Below, piece by piece: positions 1 to 7,574 of a DNA stretch of 64,000 nt. The DNA comes from Oribacterium sp. oral taxon 102. GTDB lineage: Bacteria > Bacillota > Clostridia > Lachnospirales > Lachnospiraceae. The stretch covers positions 448,501-512,500 of the forward strand of contig NZ_JABXYT010000001.1 in the NCBI RefSeq assembly GCF_013394775.1, written 5' to 3'. Made by a program: the position numbers and the translations under genes. Within the stretch, counting starts at the first letter, position 1. Every line of letters begins with the position of its first letter. The notes beneath the pieces were generated by a model that was given only the letters and a program-made list of their open reading frames with translations, searched no databases and was not told the origin of the DNA.

Positions 1-1231
1 CCTCAAAGACTTGTTTGTTATCTTTGATGATGTCCGCATAGGTGAAGCATTTATTTAAGCTTTCTATCCTTGCGGTTTTTGCCTTAATGTCTTGACTAAT
101 CTTCTTATTTTTTTCTTGTAATGTACTTATCTTTTCTTGTAGGTCTGCAATGGTCTGCAATTTGTTATCTGATAAATATATCCTTGCTTTTGAAAATCGT
201 CTTAGGTCTGCACCTATCTTTTTGTTGCTTGCATAGGGATTTAACTTTCTTGCTTTTTCTCCCTGTAAGTCATAATAAATACTGATGTACTCATAGAGAT
301 TAAAGAGTTCCGCCTTGTTCTCATATTCTTCTTTTTTCTCCTGTTTGTATTCATCATATTTTACTTGCAGACTTCCAAGTAACGAGCCTATCCAAGATGT
401 AAGTTTGGATAGCTCCTCTTTTAATTTTCTAAATTCTAAATTCAAGGCGATGATTTTTCTGTTTTGGTTTCCTCTTTCTGTCTGTATGCCTTTTTTCTCC
501 ATTTGGTAACTGCTTGTTCCTAAATGGATTTGCGGAAGTTCTTCTCTACCTTGTTCTTCAAAGGTGCGTGGATCTATTCTCTTTTGGATATTGTTCCTTT
601 CCAAATATCCATTTGCTTTCTTTGAAAAGTTTTCTCTCCACTCTTTTGCTTTGTCAGGTTCGTTCCAATCATTCAGATTTACTTTTCTTGATTTGTAGTT
701 TCCACTTTTCAGCTTTATCTTTTCTCCGTTTTCATCAAGGATATATTCTTTTCTGCATTTCGGTTTCCATTTTCCCTCACTATCCATTTCTCTTAAGGTA
801 AGTAAGATATGGGCGTGTGGTTGTTCTTCATGATCGCTTGCCATAGGATTATGAATACTACAGTCTGCTATCATACCTTTAGAGGTAAAGTTTTCGTCTA
901 TAAATTCGCTGATTAACTTTATTCTGTCCTGTTCATTTAATTCTCTTGGCAGTTCAAAGAGTAGATTTCTTGCAAGTTGTGAGTTTTTACTTTTTTCGAT
1001 TTTCTCAACTTCATTCCATAGGTATTCTCTGTTTGAAAACTCTTTCGGGATATGTTCCGGCAGAAATATTTTTGAGAATACAAGGTCTGTTTTTTTAGAA
1101 TAGTCATGTGTTTTTCCATAGTATTCATCTTGTAATTTATCTCTTGCATTGTATGCAGCTTTTGCAATTACGCTTGCTCCTTTTGACCTTGTAACAATAT
1201 CTACATGGGTATGCAAACTTTTGATTTCCAT
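1..1231 (-). CDS. mobA: MobA/MobL family relaxase, 3' end cut by window edge
   Basis: The frame is open from an ATG at 1231 to position 1 (410 codons, no stop), so the protein is incomplete. The N-terminus (MEIKSLHTHVDIVTRSKGAS) and a His triad, H127 with H139-A-H141 in QPHAHILL, fit the HUH nicking domain of MobA/MobL (MobQ-type) relaxases. These cut the element at oriT and pilot the strand to the recipient. The C-terminal half is rich in Lys and Glu and looks coiled-coil. It follows the oriT-like hairpins at 1381-1512 and the DUF3847 gene, the same order as in elements A and B. The sequence is clearly more diverged from the A and B relaxases than those two are from each other. Confidence 0.88.
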   Translation of the reverse strand, partial: MEIKSLHTHVDIVTRSKGASVIAKAAYNARDKLQDEYYGKTHDYSKKTDLVFSKIFLPEHIPKEFSNREYLWNEVEKIEKSKNSQLARNLLFELPRELNEQDRIKLISEFIDENFTSKGMIADCSIHNPMASDHEEQPHAHILLTLREMDSEGKWKPKCRKEYILDENGEKIKLKSGNYKSRKVNLNDWNEPDKAKEWRENFSKKANGYLERNNIQKRIDPRTFEEQGREELPQIHLGTSSYQMEKKGIQTERGNQNRKIIALNLEFRKLKEELSKLTSWIGSLLGSLQVKYDEYKQEKKEEYENKAELFNLYEYISIYYDLQGEKARKLNPYASNKKIGADLRRFSKARIYLSDNKLQTIADLQEKISTLQEKNKKISQDIKAKTARIESLNKCFTYADIIKDNKQVFE

Positions 1232-1276
1232 TGTCTTTCACTCCTTTTGATTTATGATTTTTGTATTTTCGGGCAT

Positions 1277-1320
1277 AAGAAAAGCAGATAGATTTTCTTT
1301 AATAATTTTCCATCTGCTTA
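1277..1320 (-). terminator. Hairpin with T-run upstream of relaxase C
   Basis: Read on the minus strand, AAGCAGAT pairs with ATCTGCTT and is followed by TTTTCTT. It lies about 45 bases upstream of the relaxase start, so it is either a terminator for transcripts coming through oriT or a leader attenuator of the relaxase gene. Confidence 0.5.
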
Positions 1321-1380
1321 TCTTTATCCATTATTTAATTTTCATATTTTAATATCCTGATGTTGAAAGGTATCTTTACT

Positions 1381-1512
1381 CCCTTTTTCAAAGGGCGCAA
1401 AGATACACCGTTTAACTACGGTGCTTTGCGTTCCTGCGGAAAGCTATTAGCTCCGCTAAGGAAACAAAAACGCTAAAGCATTTTTATTTGTTCAAGGGGG
1501 TTACTCCCCCTT
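1381..1512. other. oriT-like hairpin cluster of element C
   Basis: The non-coding gap between the DUF3847 and relaxase genes holds a run of inverted repeats. They are CCCTTT/AAAGGG (1381-1395), a nested stem CGCAAAG...CTTTGCG enclosing CACCG/CGGTG (1396-1430), TTAGC/GCTAA (1447-1459) and AAGGGGG/CCCCCTT (1494-1512). The position matches that of the hairpin arrays in elements A and B. Such clusters next to the relaxase gene are typical of oriT. The nick site cannot be assigned from sequence alone. Confidence 0.55.
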
Positions 1513-1624
1513 AGACCCCTGTGAACTTTGTTTTTTGTAGATTTTTCAAATCCACAAAAAAGCAAAGTGTTAAAATGTTTCTCACTTTGCTCCATCTCAA
1601 TCCCTAATACATTTTCTGTTTTTC

Positions 1625-1999
1625 TTATTCTTCATCTTCCGGTTCTTCAAAATCATCATTTCCGTTTTCTTCTTCAAGATTTGGATTTTCTTCTAAGGAG
1701 ATTTCTTTTTCTCTTAAATGAATTTCTGTAAGTTCTTTTAGCTTTTCTCTATTTCGATTATCAGAAAGTACATAATCTAAAAAGGCATAGATTAAATCAT
1801 TATTTGTTTCTTCCTGCATACCTGTAATTTCTCTTTCAAAGGCTTCAAATACTCCACCTTTTTCTACTTTTCGTTTCGTGTCCGCCTTTCTTTTTAGCTG
1901 TGATTTCTTTTGTCTTAGTTGCTTGATTTTGTTTTCCGCCTGTTCTTTTTTCTTAGTTTCTTTTTCCAACTGGCTCATTACATTTTCTAACTCTTTCAT
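1625..1999 (-). CDS. DUF3847 family mobilization-associated protein
   Basis: A highly charged 124-residue protein. Residues 1-50 (MKELENVMSQLEKE onward) predict a coiled coil with a KIKQLRQKKSQLKRKA core, followed by GGVFEAF and a very acidic tail ending in EEPEDEE. The GGVFE motif and length match the DUF3847 proteins encoded next to MobA/MobL relaxases in mobilizable elements, and elements A and B each encode one. A role as a relaxosome accessory or oriT-binding protein is plausible from location but unproven. The start is the first ATG, with a weak GGAGG-like site just upstream. Confidence 0.75.
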   Translation of the reverse strand: MKELENVMSQLEKETKKKEQAENKIKQLRQKKSQLKRKADTKRKVEKGGVFEAFEREITGMQEETNNDLIYAFLDYVLSDNRNREKLKELTEIHLREKEISLEENPNLEEENGNDDFEEPEDEE

Positions 2000-2085
2000 T
2001 TTTCATTCCTCCGTTTCAATATTGTTGTGTTCCAAACAAAGAAAGGCTAAGCACCTTTCTTTGATACTTAACCTTTCAGCATTTT

Positions 2086-2502
2086 TTAGAATTTATCTTC
2101 TAAAAGTTTTCTTAGTTTTTCTAAAATCTTATCCCTCCTTTTTCCGATTGCTTGATAGCTTACTTTTTCTTTTTTGCTGATTGACCTTAGACTTTCTTCT
2201 CTGTAAAAGATGGCTTCCATTAACTCTCTTTCTTTTTTTGTGAGTGTAGCTAATGCCTTGTTTAATTCTTCAATTTGCATTTTGACTTCTACAATTTTTT
2301 CTAAGTCTATTCTTTCATCTATGATATTGTCTACAAAGTGTCCGTCATAATCCAGTGCTGAAAATAGTATTACATTGTTTTTCCAATCTTTCTTAATAAG
2401 GTATCTTTCATGCTCGGTTATCTTCCAATAGGCTTTATATACTTCTTCACTTACCTTAACCGCTTTGCCTTTGACATAAAGGAAATATTCTTTTTTGTCC
2501 AT
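2086..2502 (-). CDS. Sigma-70 region 4-like protein of the mobile element
   Basis: A 138-residue protein starting MDKKEYFLYVKGKAV. The C-terminal 60 residues (LTKKERELMEAIF through SYQAIGKRRDKIL) look like a sigma-70 region 4 helix-turn-helix. The N-terminal part resembles the short sigma-like proteins found in many Firmicute transposons. No region 2 is evident, so it is probably not a complete sigma factor. It lies directly upstream of the DUF3847 and relaxase genes and may control mobilization gene expression. A strong terminator at 2549-2590 separates it from the MATE operon, so it needs its own promoter. Confidence 0.65.
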   Translation of the reverse strand: MDKKEYFLYVKGKAVKVSEEVYKAYWKITEHERYLIKKDWKNNVILFSALDYDGHFVDNIIDERIDLEKIVEVKMQIEELNKALATLTKKERELMEAIFYREESLRSISKKEKVSYQAIGKRRDKILEKLRKLLEDKF

Positions 2503-2548
2503 TGTGTAATCCTCCTTTTTCTGCTCTCTGTTTTTGCTTTTTGAGAAT

Positions 2549-2590
2549 AAAAAAAGGAGGACTTCTACACTTTGGCGTAAATAGTCCTCC
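2549..2590 (-). terminator. Rho-independent terminator, strong
   Basis: On the minus strand, GGAGGACT and AGTCCTCC form an 8-bp perfect stem followed by TTTTTTT. It ends the TetR-ECF-MATE operon transcript or attenuates the sigma-like gene 47 bases downstream. Confidence 0.75.
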
Positions 2591-2647
2591 GAATTGAAAA
2601 GAGTTTACCTTTTCTTTAGATGTATTTAATTGTTTGAGAGAATAGAC

Positions 2648-2732
2648 AACTATAAGGCAAATAGAAATTTTTATTATTTATTTCTTTTGTATATAAAGAT
2701 TTTTTCATCTTAATCACCCATCCCTTATAGTT
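2648..2732. repeat. 10-bp inverted repeat AACTATAAGG / CCTTATAGTT
   Basis: Perfect 10-bp arms at 2648-2657 and 2723-2732 flank about 65 bases of very AT-rich non-coding sequence just downstream of the MATE gene. It could be a cargo boundary scar or a long weak hairpin. Function unknown. Confidence 0.35.
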
Positions 2733-2787
2733 AAATAATGTTCATACATCAAACCTTTCTCATTTTTTCTTTTGTCTTTTGAGCTAC

Positions 2788-4143
2788 CTAACTTTTTGTA
2801 ATTTGCTGTTTTCCCATTTTCCTAAGTTCATTAAGCATTAAAAACAGCCCAAACATAATCATACTAAAGTCTACGATAGGTTCTGTCCACCAAACTGCTG
2901 ACGCTCCAAATGCCTTTGGAAATAATAATATTGCAGGAATAAATAAAACTAACTGTCTAAACATTACAATCATACCTGCTTTTTTCCCATCTCCTATGGA
3001 TTGGAAAAATGTGAGTGTCATAATCATAATTCCATATAAGATGAATGTAGAATAAAACATCTTAAAATTTACAACACCAACTTCAATAATCTCCCTTCTT
3101 ACACTGAATAATGATAGTAATTTTTCTGAACAAAACATTGATGGTATCCATGAAGCTGCTGCAAGAATTGTTGCACCATACATAAAAATCTTCATCGTAT
3201 CTTTTACTCTTCCGTATTGTTTCGCTCCGAAATTAGCTCCAATAACAGGTTGTAACCCTTGACTCATCCCCCACAATGGAATAAAGGAAAACATATATAA
3301 TCTCATTGTAGCAGACATCAAAATTCCCCAATCATCTCCTCCATACGCAAAGGCTTGCTTAAACAAAAATGTTTGCTGTACTGCAAATAAAATTTGCATC
3401 ATCATTGCCGAACTTCCTATACTGAACATTTCGCTATAAATTGCCTTGTATTTTTGAATTTTATGGATACCCACAAAAGCACTTTTCTTTGAAAAATAAC
3501 TGAAAGTCAATATAGCTTGTACAATTTGAGATATAACAGTGGCAATAGCCGCACCTTCAATCGCATATTCTCCCATTAACTTCATAAAAATAGGGTCTAA
3601 AATGATATTTAATATAGCTCCTGCTCCCATAATCTTCATAGATTGCTTTAATGCACCTTCACCACGCATTGTCATATTGCCGGCTTGAGCAAAATTCACA
3701 AATATTGAGCCGAAGAAAACTACTCTTAAATATCTCACACCAAGTTCTTTAATATTTCCTTTAGCTCCTACCAAATCTAAAAAATGAGGTGCAAAAACTA
3801 AACCCAATATTGTAATAATTACAGAGAAAAATATTACCCAGTAACAAAAATTCCCGAATATTTTATCTGTTGTTTCTTTGTCCCCTTTTCCAATCGCTCT
3901 TGATAGTATTGAGGCACTGCCGACTCCTATCAATGCCGATATTCCTCCATTTATAATCGTTAAGGACATAGATACACTAATTGCTGACATAGCATAATCA
4001 CCAATCAACCATCCTGCAAATATTCCATCCATAAATGGATACAACCCTATAACAATCATTCCAATTATTCCGGGAATTGCCAACTTAAATAACAGTTCTT
4101 TAGGACTTTTGGTTAATAGTTGTGTTTTCATATCTTCTTTCAT
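2788..4143 (-). CDS. MATE family multidrug efflux transporter
   Basis: A 451-residue membrane protein with about twelve hydrophobic segments. Two halves of similar layout are visible: LFKLAIPGIIGMIVIGLYPF near residue 15, and the second half beginning near FSIGSSAMMMQIL. The NilDpiFM-type motif (ILNIILDPIFMKL) is typical of MATE exporters, which extrude cationic drugs using a Na+ or H+ gradient. The start ATG has AAGGAG nine bases upstream. It is the last gene of the TetR-S component-EcfT-ATPase operon, 24 bases after the ATPase gene, so it is probably induced with the ECF genes. The substrate cannot be read from sequence. Confidence 0.88.
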   Translation of the reverse strand: MKEDMKTQLLTKSPKELLFKLAIPGIIGMIVIGLYPFMDGIFAGWLIGDYAMSAISVSMSLTIINGGISALIGVGSASILSRAIGKGDKETTDKIFGNFCYWVIFFSVIITILGLVFAPHFLDLVGAKGNIKELGVRYLRVVFFGSIFVNFAQAGNMTMRGEGALKQSMKIMGAGAILNIILDPIFMKLMGEYAIEGAAIATVISQIVQAILTFSYFSKKSAFVGIHKIQKYKAIYSEMFSIGSSAMMMQILFAVQQTFLFKQAFAYGGDDWGILMSATMRLYMFSFIPLWGMSQGLQPVIGANFGAKQYGRVKDTMKIFMYGATILAAASWIPSMFCSEKLLSLFSVRREIIEVGVVNFKMFYSTFILYGIMIMTLTFFQSIGDGKKAGMIVMFRQLVLFIPAILLFPKAFGASAVWWTEPIVDFSMIMFGLFLMLNELRKMGKQQITKS

Positions 4144-4167
4144 TGTATCATTCTCCTTTACCTACAT

Positions 4168-5562
4168 TTATTTCATAAACTCATATACTTTTCCGTTACA
4201 TCTATCTATAAATTCATAATCGTGTGTGATTATGATAATTATCTTTCCTTGTTCGGTCATTTTATTAAGAAATCCAATCAAAATATCCATCTGCCTTTTA
4301 CATAGTCCGCTTGTCGGTTCATCGAAAATTATGATAGGCTTCTTGCTTAGCATTGACATAGCAAGTAATAATCGTTGTTTTTCACCTCCCGATAATGAGT
4401 TTGGGTGCATTTCTTTTTTATCAAATAAGTTTACTGTTCTCAAAATTTCATTTTTTAATTCATTCTCCTTAGTAATAGTTGAAATTTCTTGCCATACAGA
4501 CTCTGTAAAAAGTTGATAATTAACATCTTGCATAATCGCAAAAATATTGTCACATTGTTTTTTTACTTTTACTCCGTTATAAAAAACCTCACCTGTTCCT
4601 CTCGTCAGTCCCATCAGTAAATTGATAAAAGTGCTTTTCCCAACACCATTTTGACCAATGATGAAATTGATACCGGATTCAAAGGCAATACTGAAATCAA
4701 AGATTGCGGTTCTTTCATGTTTTTTTTTGAAATTCAAACAAGATAATGCTTTATAATCAAGATTTAAAGAGTTTTTCTTTAACAATTCTACTTGTTCATA
4801 TTTCCTGTTTGAAAATTTGTTTTTAGAAATTGCATTAAAACTCCTTAGATTGTGTTTTTCAGAAACCTGTTCAAAGAAATCATCACAAAAATGCTCTTTT
4901 GTATATTCTTTATAAGTTCCATTTTCTATCACACACAACTTATCAATCGTATCTTTCAGATAAAACAATCTATGCTCCACAATGACGATAATTTTCTTTC
5001 TTTTTTTCAGTTCCTCAATGGCTTTCTGTAAATGCTCTATTGCAGCCTGATCTAAAGAAGAAGAGGGTTCATCCAATAAGATAATTTCATTTTCAGAAAT
5101 TCCACAAGCCGTTACTGCAATCAATTGTTTTTCGCCTCCGGATAATTCAAAAATATTTCTGTCCAATAATTCTTTTGTACCTAAAACCTCTGAATAATAC
5201 CTAATTTTATCTAAAATCAAATTCTTATCTATGTTTCTATTTTCTAACTGAAAAGCCAGTTCATCGGTTGAATTGATACAATAAAATTGTGTTTTAGGAT
5301 TTTGAAACACTGTGGATATAAATTTAGATCGTTCCAATATCGTCAAGCCAAACAGTGATTTTCCGTTAAATACAATATCTCCTTCTAATTCTGCATTATT
5401 GTATTCCGGAATAATTCCATTGATAACTTTTAGTAAGCTACTTTTTCCTGTTCCTGAATGTCCTGTAATGACGGTTACTTCACCGGGTTTGAAAATCATA
5501 TTTATATTTTTCAATATGCTTTCGCCGTCAAAACTCACTGTTAAATTTTGTAATTCAAGCAT
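4168..5562 (-). CDS. Two-domain ECF-type ABC ATPase
   Basis: 464 residues with two complete ABC domains in one chain. Domain 1 has Walker A GHSGTGKSS (about residues 34-42), signature LSGGEKQ and Walker B IILLDEPSSSLD. Domain 2 has Walker A GQNGVGKST, signature LSGGEKQRLLLA and Walker B IIIFDEPTSGL. This is the fused EcfA1/EcfA2 arrangement that powers energy-coupling-factor transporters. It overlaps the preceding ecfT-like gene by 8 bp, which indicates translational coupling. With the T component and the S component upstream it forms a complete ECF module. Transport direction and substrate are not known. Confidence 0.88.
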   Translation of the reverse strand: MLELQNLTVSFDGESILKNINMIFKPGEVTVITGHSGTGKSSLLKVINGIIPEYNNAELEGDIVFNGKSLFGLTILERSKFISTVFQNPKTQFYCINSTDELAFQLENRNIDKNLILDKIRYYSEVLGTKELLDRNIFELSGGEKQLIAVTACGISENEIILLDEPSSSLDQAAIEHLQKAIEELKKRKKIIVIVEHRLFYLKDTIDKLCVIENGTYKEYTKEHFCDDFFEQVSEKHNLRSFNAISKNKFSNRKYEQVELLKKNSLNLDYKALSCLNFKKKHERTAIFDFSIAFESGINFIIGQNGVGKSTFINLLMGLTRGTGEVFYNGVKVKKQCDNIFAIMQDVNYQLFTESVWQEISTITKENELKNEILRTVNLFDKKEMHPNSLSGGEKQRLLLAMSMLSKKPIIIFDEPTSGLCKRQMDILIGFLNKMTEQGKIIIIITHDYEFIDRCNGKVYEFMK

Positions 5563-6256
5563 ATTTCCCCCTTATATACAGATAGATTATCCATACCATT
5601 ATTGAGAAAAATATATAATCCATAAGTCCCATATATGTTTCACTAATACTTGTCCTCTTTTGATTTACAGCCAACCCTTTCGTCATAGCTGATACCGTCA
5701 AATCATCTGCTGCTTTTGACAAGCACATCAATAATGGCACAAATCTATATTCAAATAATAAAATTGGACTCTTTATTAACTTTTTAAGCGTCAATCCTCT
5801 CAAACGCATAGCTTTTTTTATATGACTATAATCAATCCTTGCTGCATAAAAGAAACGTACCATTACCGTCAAGGGAATGGCTATTTCATCAGGACATTTC
5901 ATTTTTTTTAATGAGTAAATGCTTTCTCCAACATTTGATGTAAGTATGGTATATCTCCCCATCAAAAATGCAGGAAGAATTTTTTTAATAACCATTACTA
6001 TTATCAATAAAATTGCAACCATAGGATTGTAATTAAGCCCTATCAGAAATTTATCAGCAGCATAAACAAACAAAAGAGTAGCCACTCCAATAATAGCTAC
6101 TCTTGTATATTTTGCGTGAATTAAAAGTATTATCGGAATTGTGGATATTAAAATGGCTTGCACGAAATACTTTGTTTGAATATTGCCTAATACCATCACA
6201 TATGAAAGAACTATCGTCATAAAAAGTTTTGTACGAAAATCAAGTTTGATTATCAT
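5555..6256 (-). CDS. ECF transporter transmembrane T component
   Basis: A 233-residue membrane protein with four to five hydrophobic segments in the N-terminal half. A basic coupling region follows, containing AMRLRGLTLKKL, which corresponds to the EcfT coupling-helix motif built on small-Arg-Gly. EcfT bridges the ATPases and the substrate-binding S component. It lies 19 bases downstream of the S component gene and overlaps the ATPase gene. Confidence 0.85.
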   Translation of the reverse strand: MIIKLDFRTKLFMTIVLSYVMVLGNIQTKYFVQAILISTIPIILLIHAKYTRVAIIGVATLLFVYAADKFLIGLNYNPMVAILLIIVMVIKKILPAFLMGRYTILTSNVGESIYSLKKMKCPDEIAIPLTVMVRFFYAARIDYSHIKKAMRLRGLTLKKLIKSPILLFEYRFVPLLMCLSKAADDLTVSAMTKGLAVNQKRTSISETYMGLMDYIFFSIMVWIIYLYIRGKYA

Positions 6257-6275
6257 CCTAACTCTCCATGAAATC

Positions 6276-6863
6276 TTATTTTTCCATACCGGCTTTTTTG
6301 AAGTGTTTTTTTAGAAATGCCATTCCAATGCTGCAACCTATATATGCACCGATAATTCCTACTATTGCCATTACAACAATAATCCAATTCGGCATAACAC
6401 TAAGCATCTTATCAATGAACTCTTGATTGTATCCTTGTTCTAACATTTGCTTAATATATTCATTTCTCGATATAAAAATTGGAAGCCAATTTCCTAACGT
6501 GCAAAGAGGAGTAATTGAAAATGCTAATCTTGCTTTCTTTACATTGGTATATTCTCCTGATTTCAAAATTATTTCAGCAATAATACCGGCAATAACAGCA
6601 GTTAATAATGCCCAAGGTCCATGTCCCATAGCAACATATATCAATGCAATCAATAATGATTGAATAAAAATCATTCCTCTTTTTTTAATTTTGGTAGAAT
6701 ATAGCATATTTACAGGTCCTACCAAAACTCCCTGTGCAAATGGGACAACCGGCATTAAAACCGGAACCATTGCTAAAAATGATCCAATCATCATAAATAT
6801 GAATCCTAATACGGAAAATAATCCTATATTGATTAAATCCTTTACCTCTAATCGTTTGCTCAT
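6276..6863 (-). CDS. MptD-family putative ECF S component
   Basis: A 195-residue membrane protein with about six hydrophobic segments, beginning MSKRLEVKDLINIGLFSVLG. The KDLINIG...FIMMI opening and overall size match the Trep_Strep/MptD S-component group, which has no firmly assigned ligand. It is the first transporter gene after the TetR regulator (20-base gap) and should set the substrate specificity of the ECF module. Confidence 0.78.
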   Translation of the reverse strand: MSKRLEVKDLINIGLFSVLGFIFMMIGSFLAMVPVLMPVVPFAQGVLVGPVNMLYSTKIKKRGMIFIQSLLIALIYVAMGHGPWALLTAVIAGIIAEIILKSGEYTNVKKARLAFSITPLCTLGNWLPIFISRNEYIKQMLEQGYNQEFIDKMLSVMPNWIIVVMAIVGIIGAYIGCSIGMAFLKKHFKKAGMEK

Positions 6864-6882
6864 TTGAAACCTCCTAATTGTT

Positions 6883-7476
6883 TTAATTTTTCTTTTCTAC
6901 ATCAACAATATAATTTATCATTGTTTCTTTTATATATCGTTTATGCTCGCTATAAGACTTTCTCGCACCTAAAATTTCTGAACTTAATATCAATCCATTG
7001 ATATAATTCACTAAAAAACCGTCACCAAATATATCTGCTTTAATTCCAAGCTGCTTGGCGATTAAACTCAGCTCATTAGTCGTATTAAGTTTCAATTCTT
7101 GATACAACTTTTCCAAATCCTCATTATATTTTTTTGCCTGTAAAAGGAGCGTATATAATCTCATCAAATCTGTATCAGCCAGTGACTTATCAACCAAAAT
7201 ATCACCCATTTTCTGATATTTATCTTTGCCTCGATTATTTTCCAAATACTCATTTATCAAGCTATTTCTATAATCATTACCATCAAGCATTAAGTCTTTA
7301 AGCATTTCATTTGTACTTGCATAATGATGATAAACACCCCCTCTACTCATACCTATCTCTGTAATAACATCTTCCATCGTTGTGCTTTGAAAGCCTTTTG
7401 TTAAAAAACATTTTTTTGCAGCTTCTCTAATTTTCTTTTTTTTGATTTGTCCTACTTTTTGTTTTTCTTCTTTCAA
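6883..7476 (-). CDS. TetR/AcrR family regulator of the ECF-MATE operon
   Basis: The helix-turn-helix lies in residues 10-55 (KIREAAKKCFLTKGF, then MEDVITEIGMSRGGVYHHYA), the classic TetR fold, with a variable ligand-binding domain after it. I chose the TTG at 7476 because AGAGG sits 8 bases before it. A longer frame starts with TTG at 7503 but lacks a ribosome binding site and begins inside a palindrome. The gene heads the operon with the three ECF genes and MATE, and two inverted repeats overlap its promoter. It therefore most likely represses its own operon and is released by the exported compound. Confidence 0.85.
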   Translation of the reverse strand: MKEEKQKVGQIKKKKIREAAKKCFLTKGFQSTTMEDVITEIGMSRGGVYHHYASTNEMLKDLMLDGNDYRNSLINEYLENNRGKDKYQKMGDILVDKSLADTDLMRLYTLLLQAKKYNEDLEKLYQELKLNTTNELSLIAKQLGIKADIFGDGFLVNYINGLILSSEILGARKSYSEHKRYIKETMINYIVDVEKKN

Positions 7477-7505
7477 GCTAAAGACCTCTTTTCTACTCAA
7501 CAAAT

Positions 7506-7531
7506 AAAAACCGACAATGTCGTCGGTTTTT
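7506..7531. promoter_or_regulatory. Perfect palindrome at the TetR transcription start
   Basis: Ten-base arms AAAAACCGAC and GTCGGTTTTT flank a 6-base loop, immediately downstream of the -10 box. It could be a second TetR operator or a bidirectional terminator between the recombinase gene and this operon. The T-rich flank supports the terminator reading and the location supports the operator reading. Confidence 0.55.
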
Positions 7532-7568
7532 ATTATATACTATATGATAGTTAATGTCAACTAACTAT
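7532..7568 (-). promoter_or_regulatory. Consensus promoter with overlapping TetR-type operator
   Basis: On the minus strand, TTGACA (7555-7560) and TATAAT (7532-7537) are exact sigma-A boxes 17 bases apart. An inverted repeat ATAGTTA-N8-TAACTAT (7547-7568) covers the -35 box, so a bound dimer would block RNA polymerase. This is the promoter of the TetR-ECF-MATE operon. Confidence 0.8.
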
Positions 7569-7574
7569 TGTATA

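Noticed and set aside
7477..7503. Longer TetR start at 7503
   Set aside because: The TTG has no ribosome binding site, while TTG 7476 has AGAGG at 8 bases.
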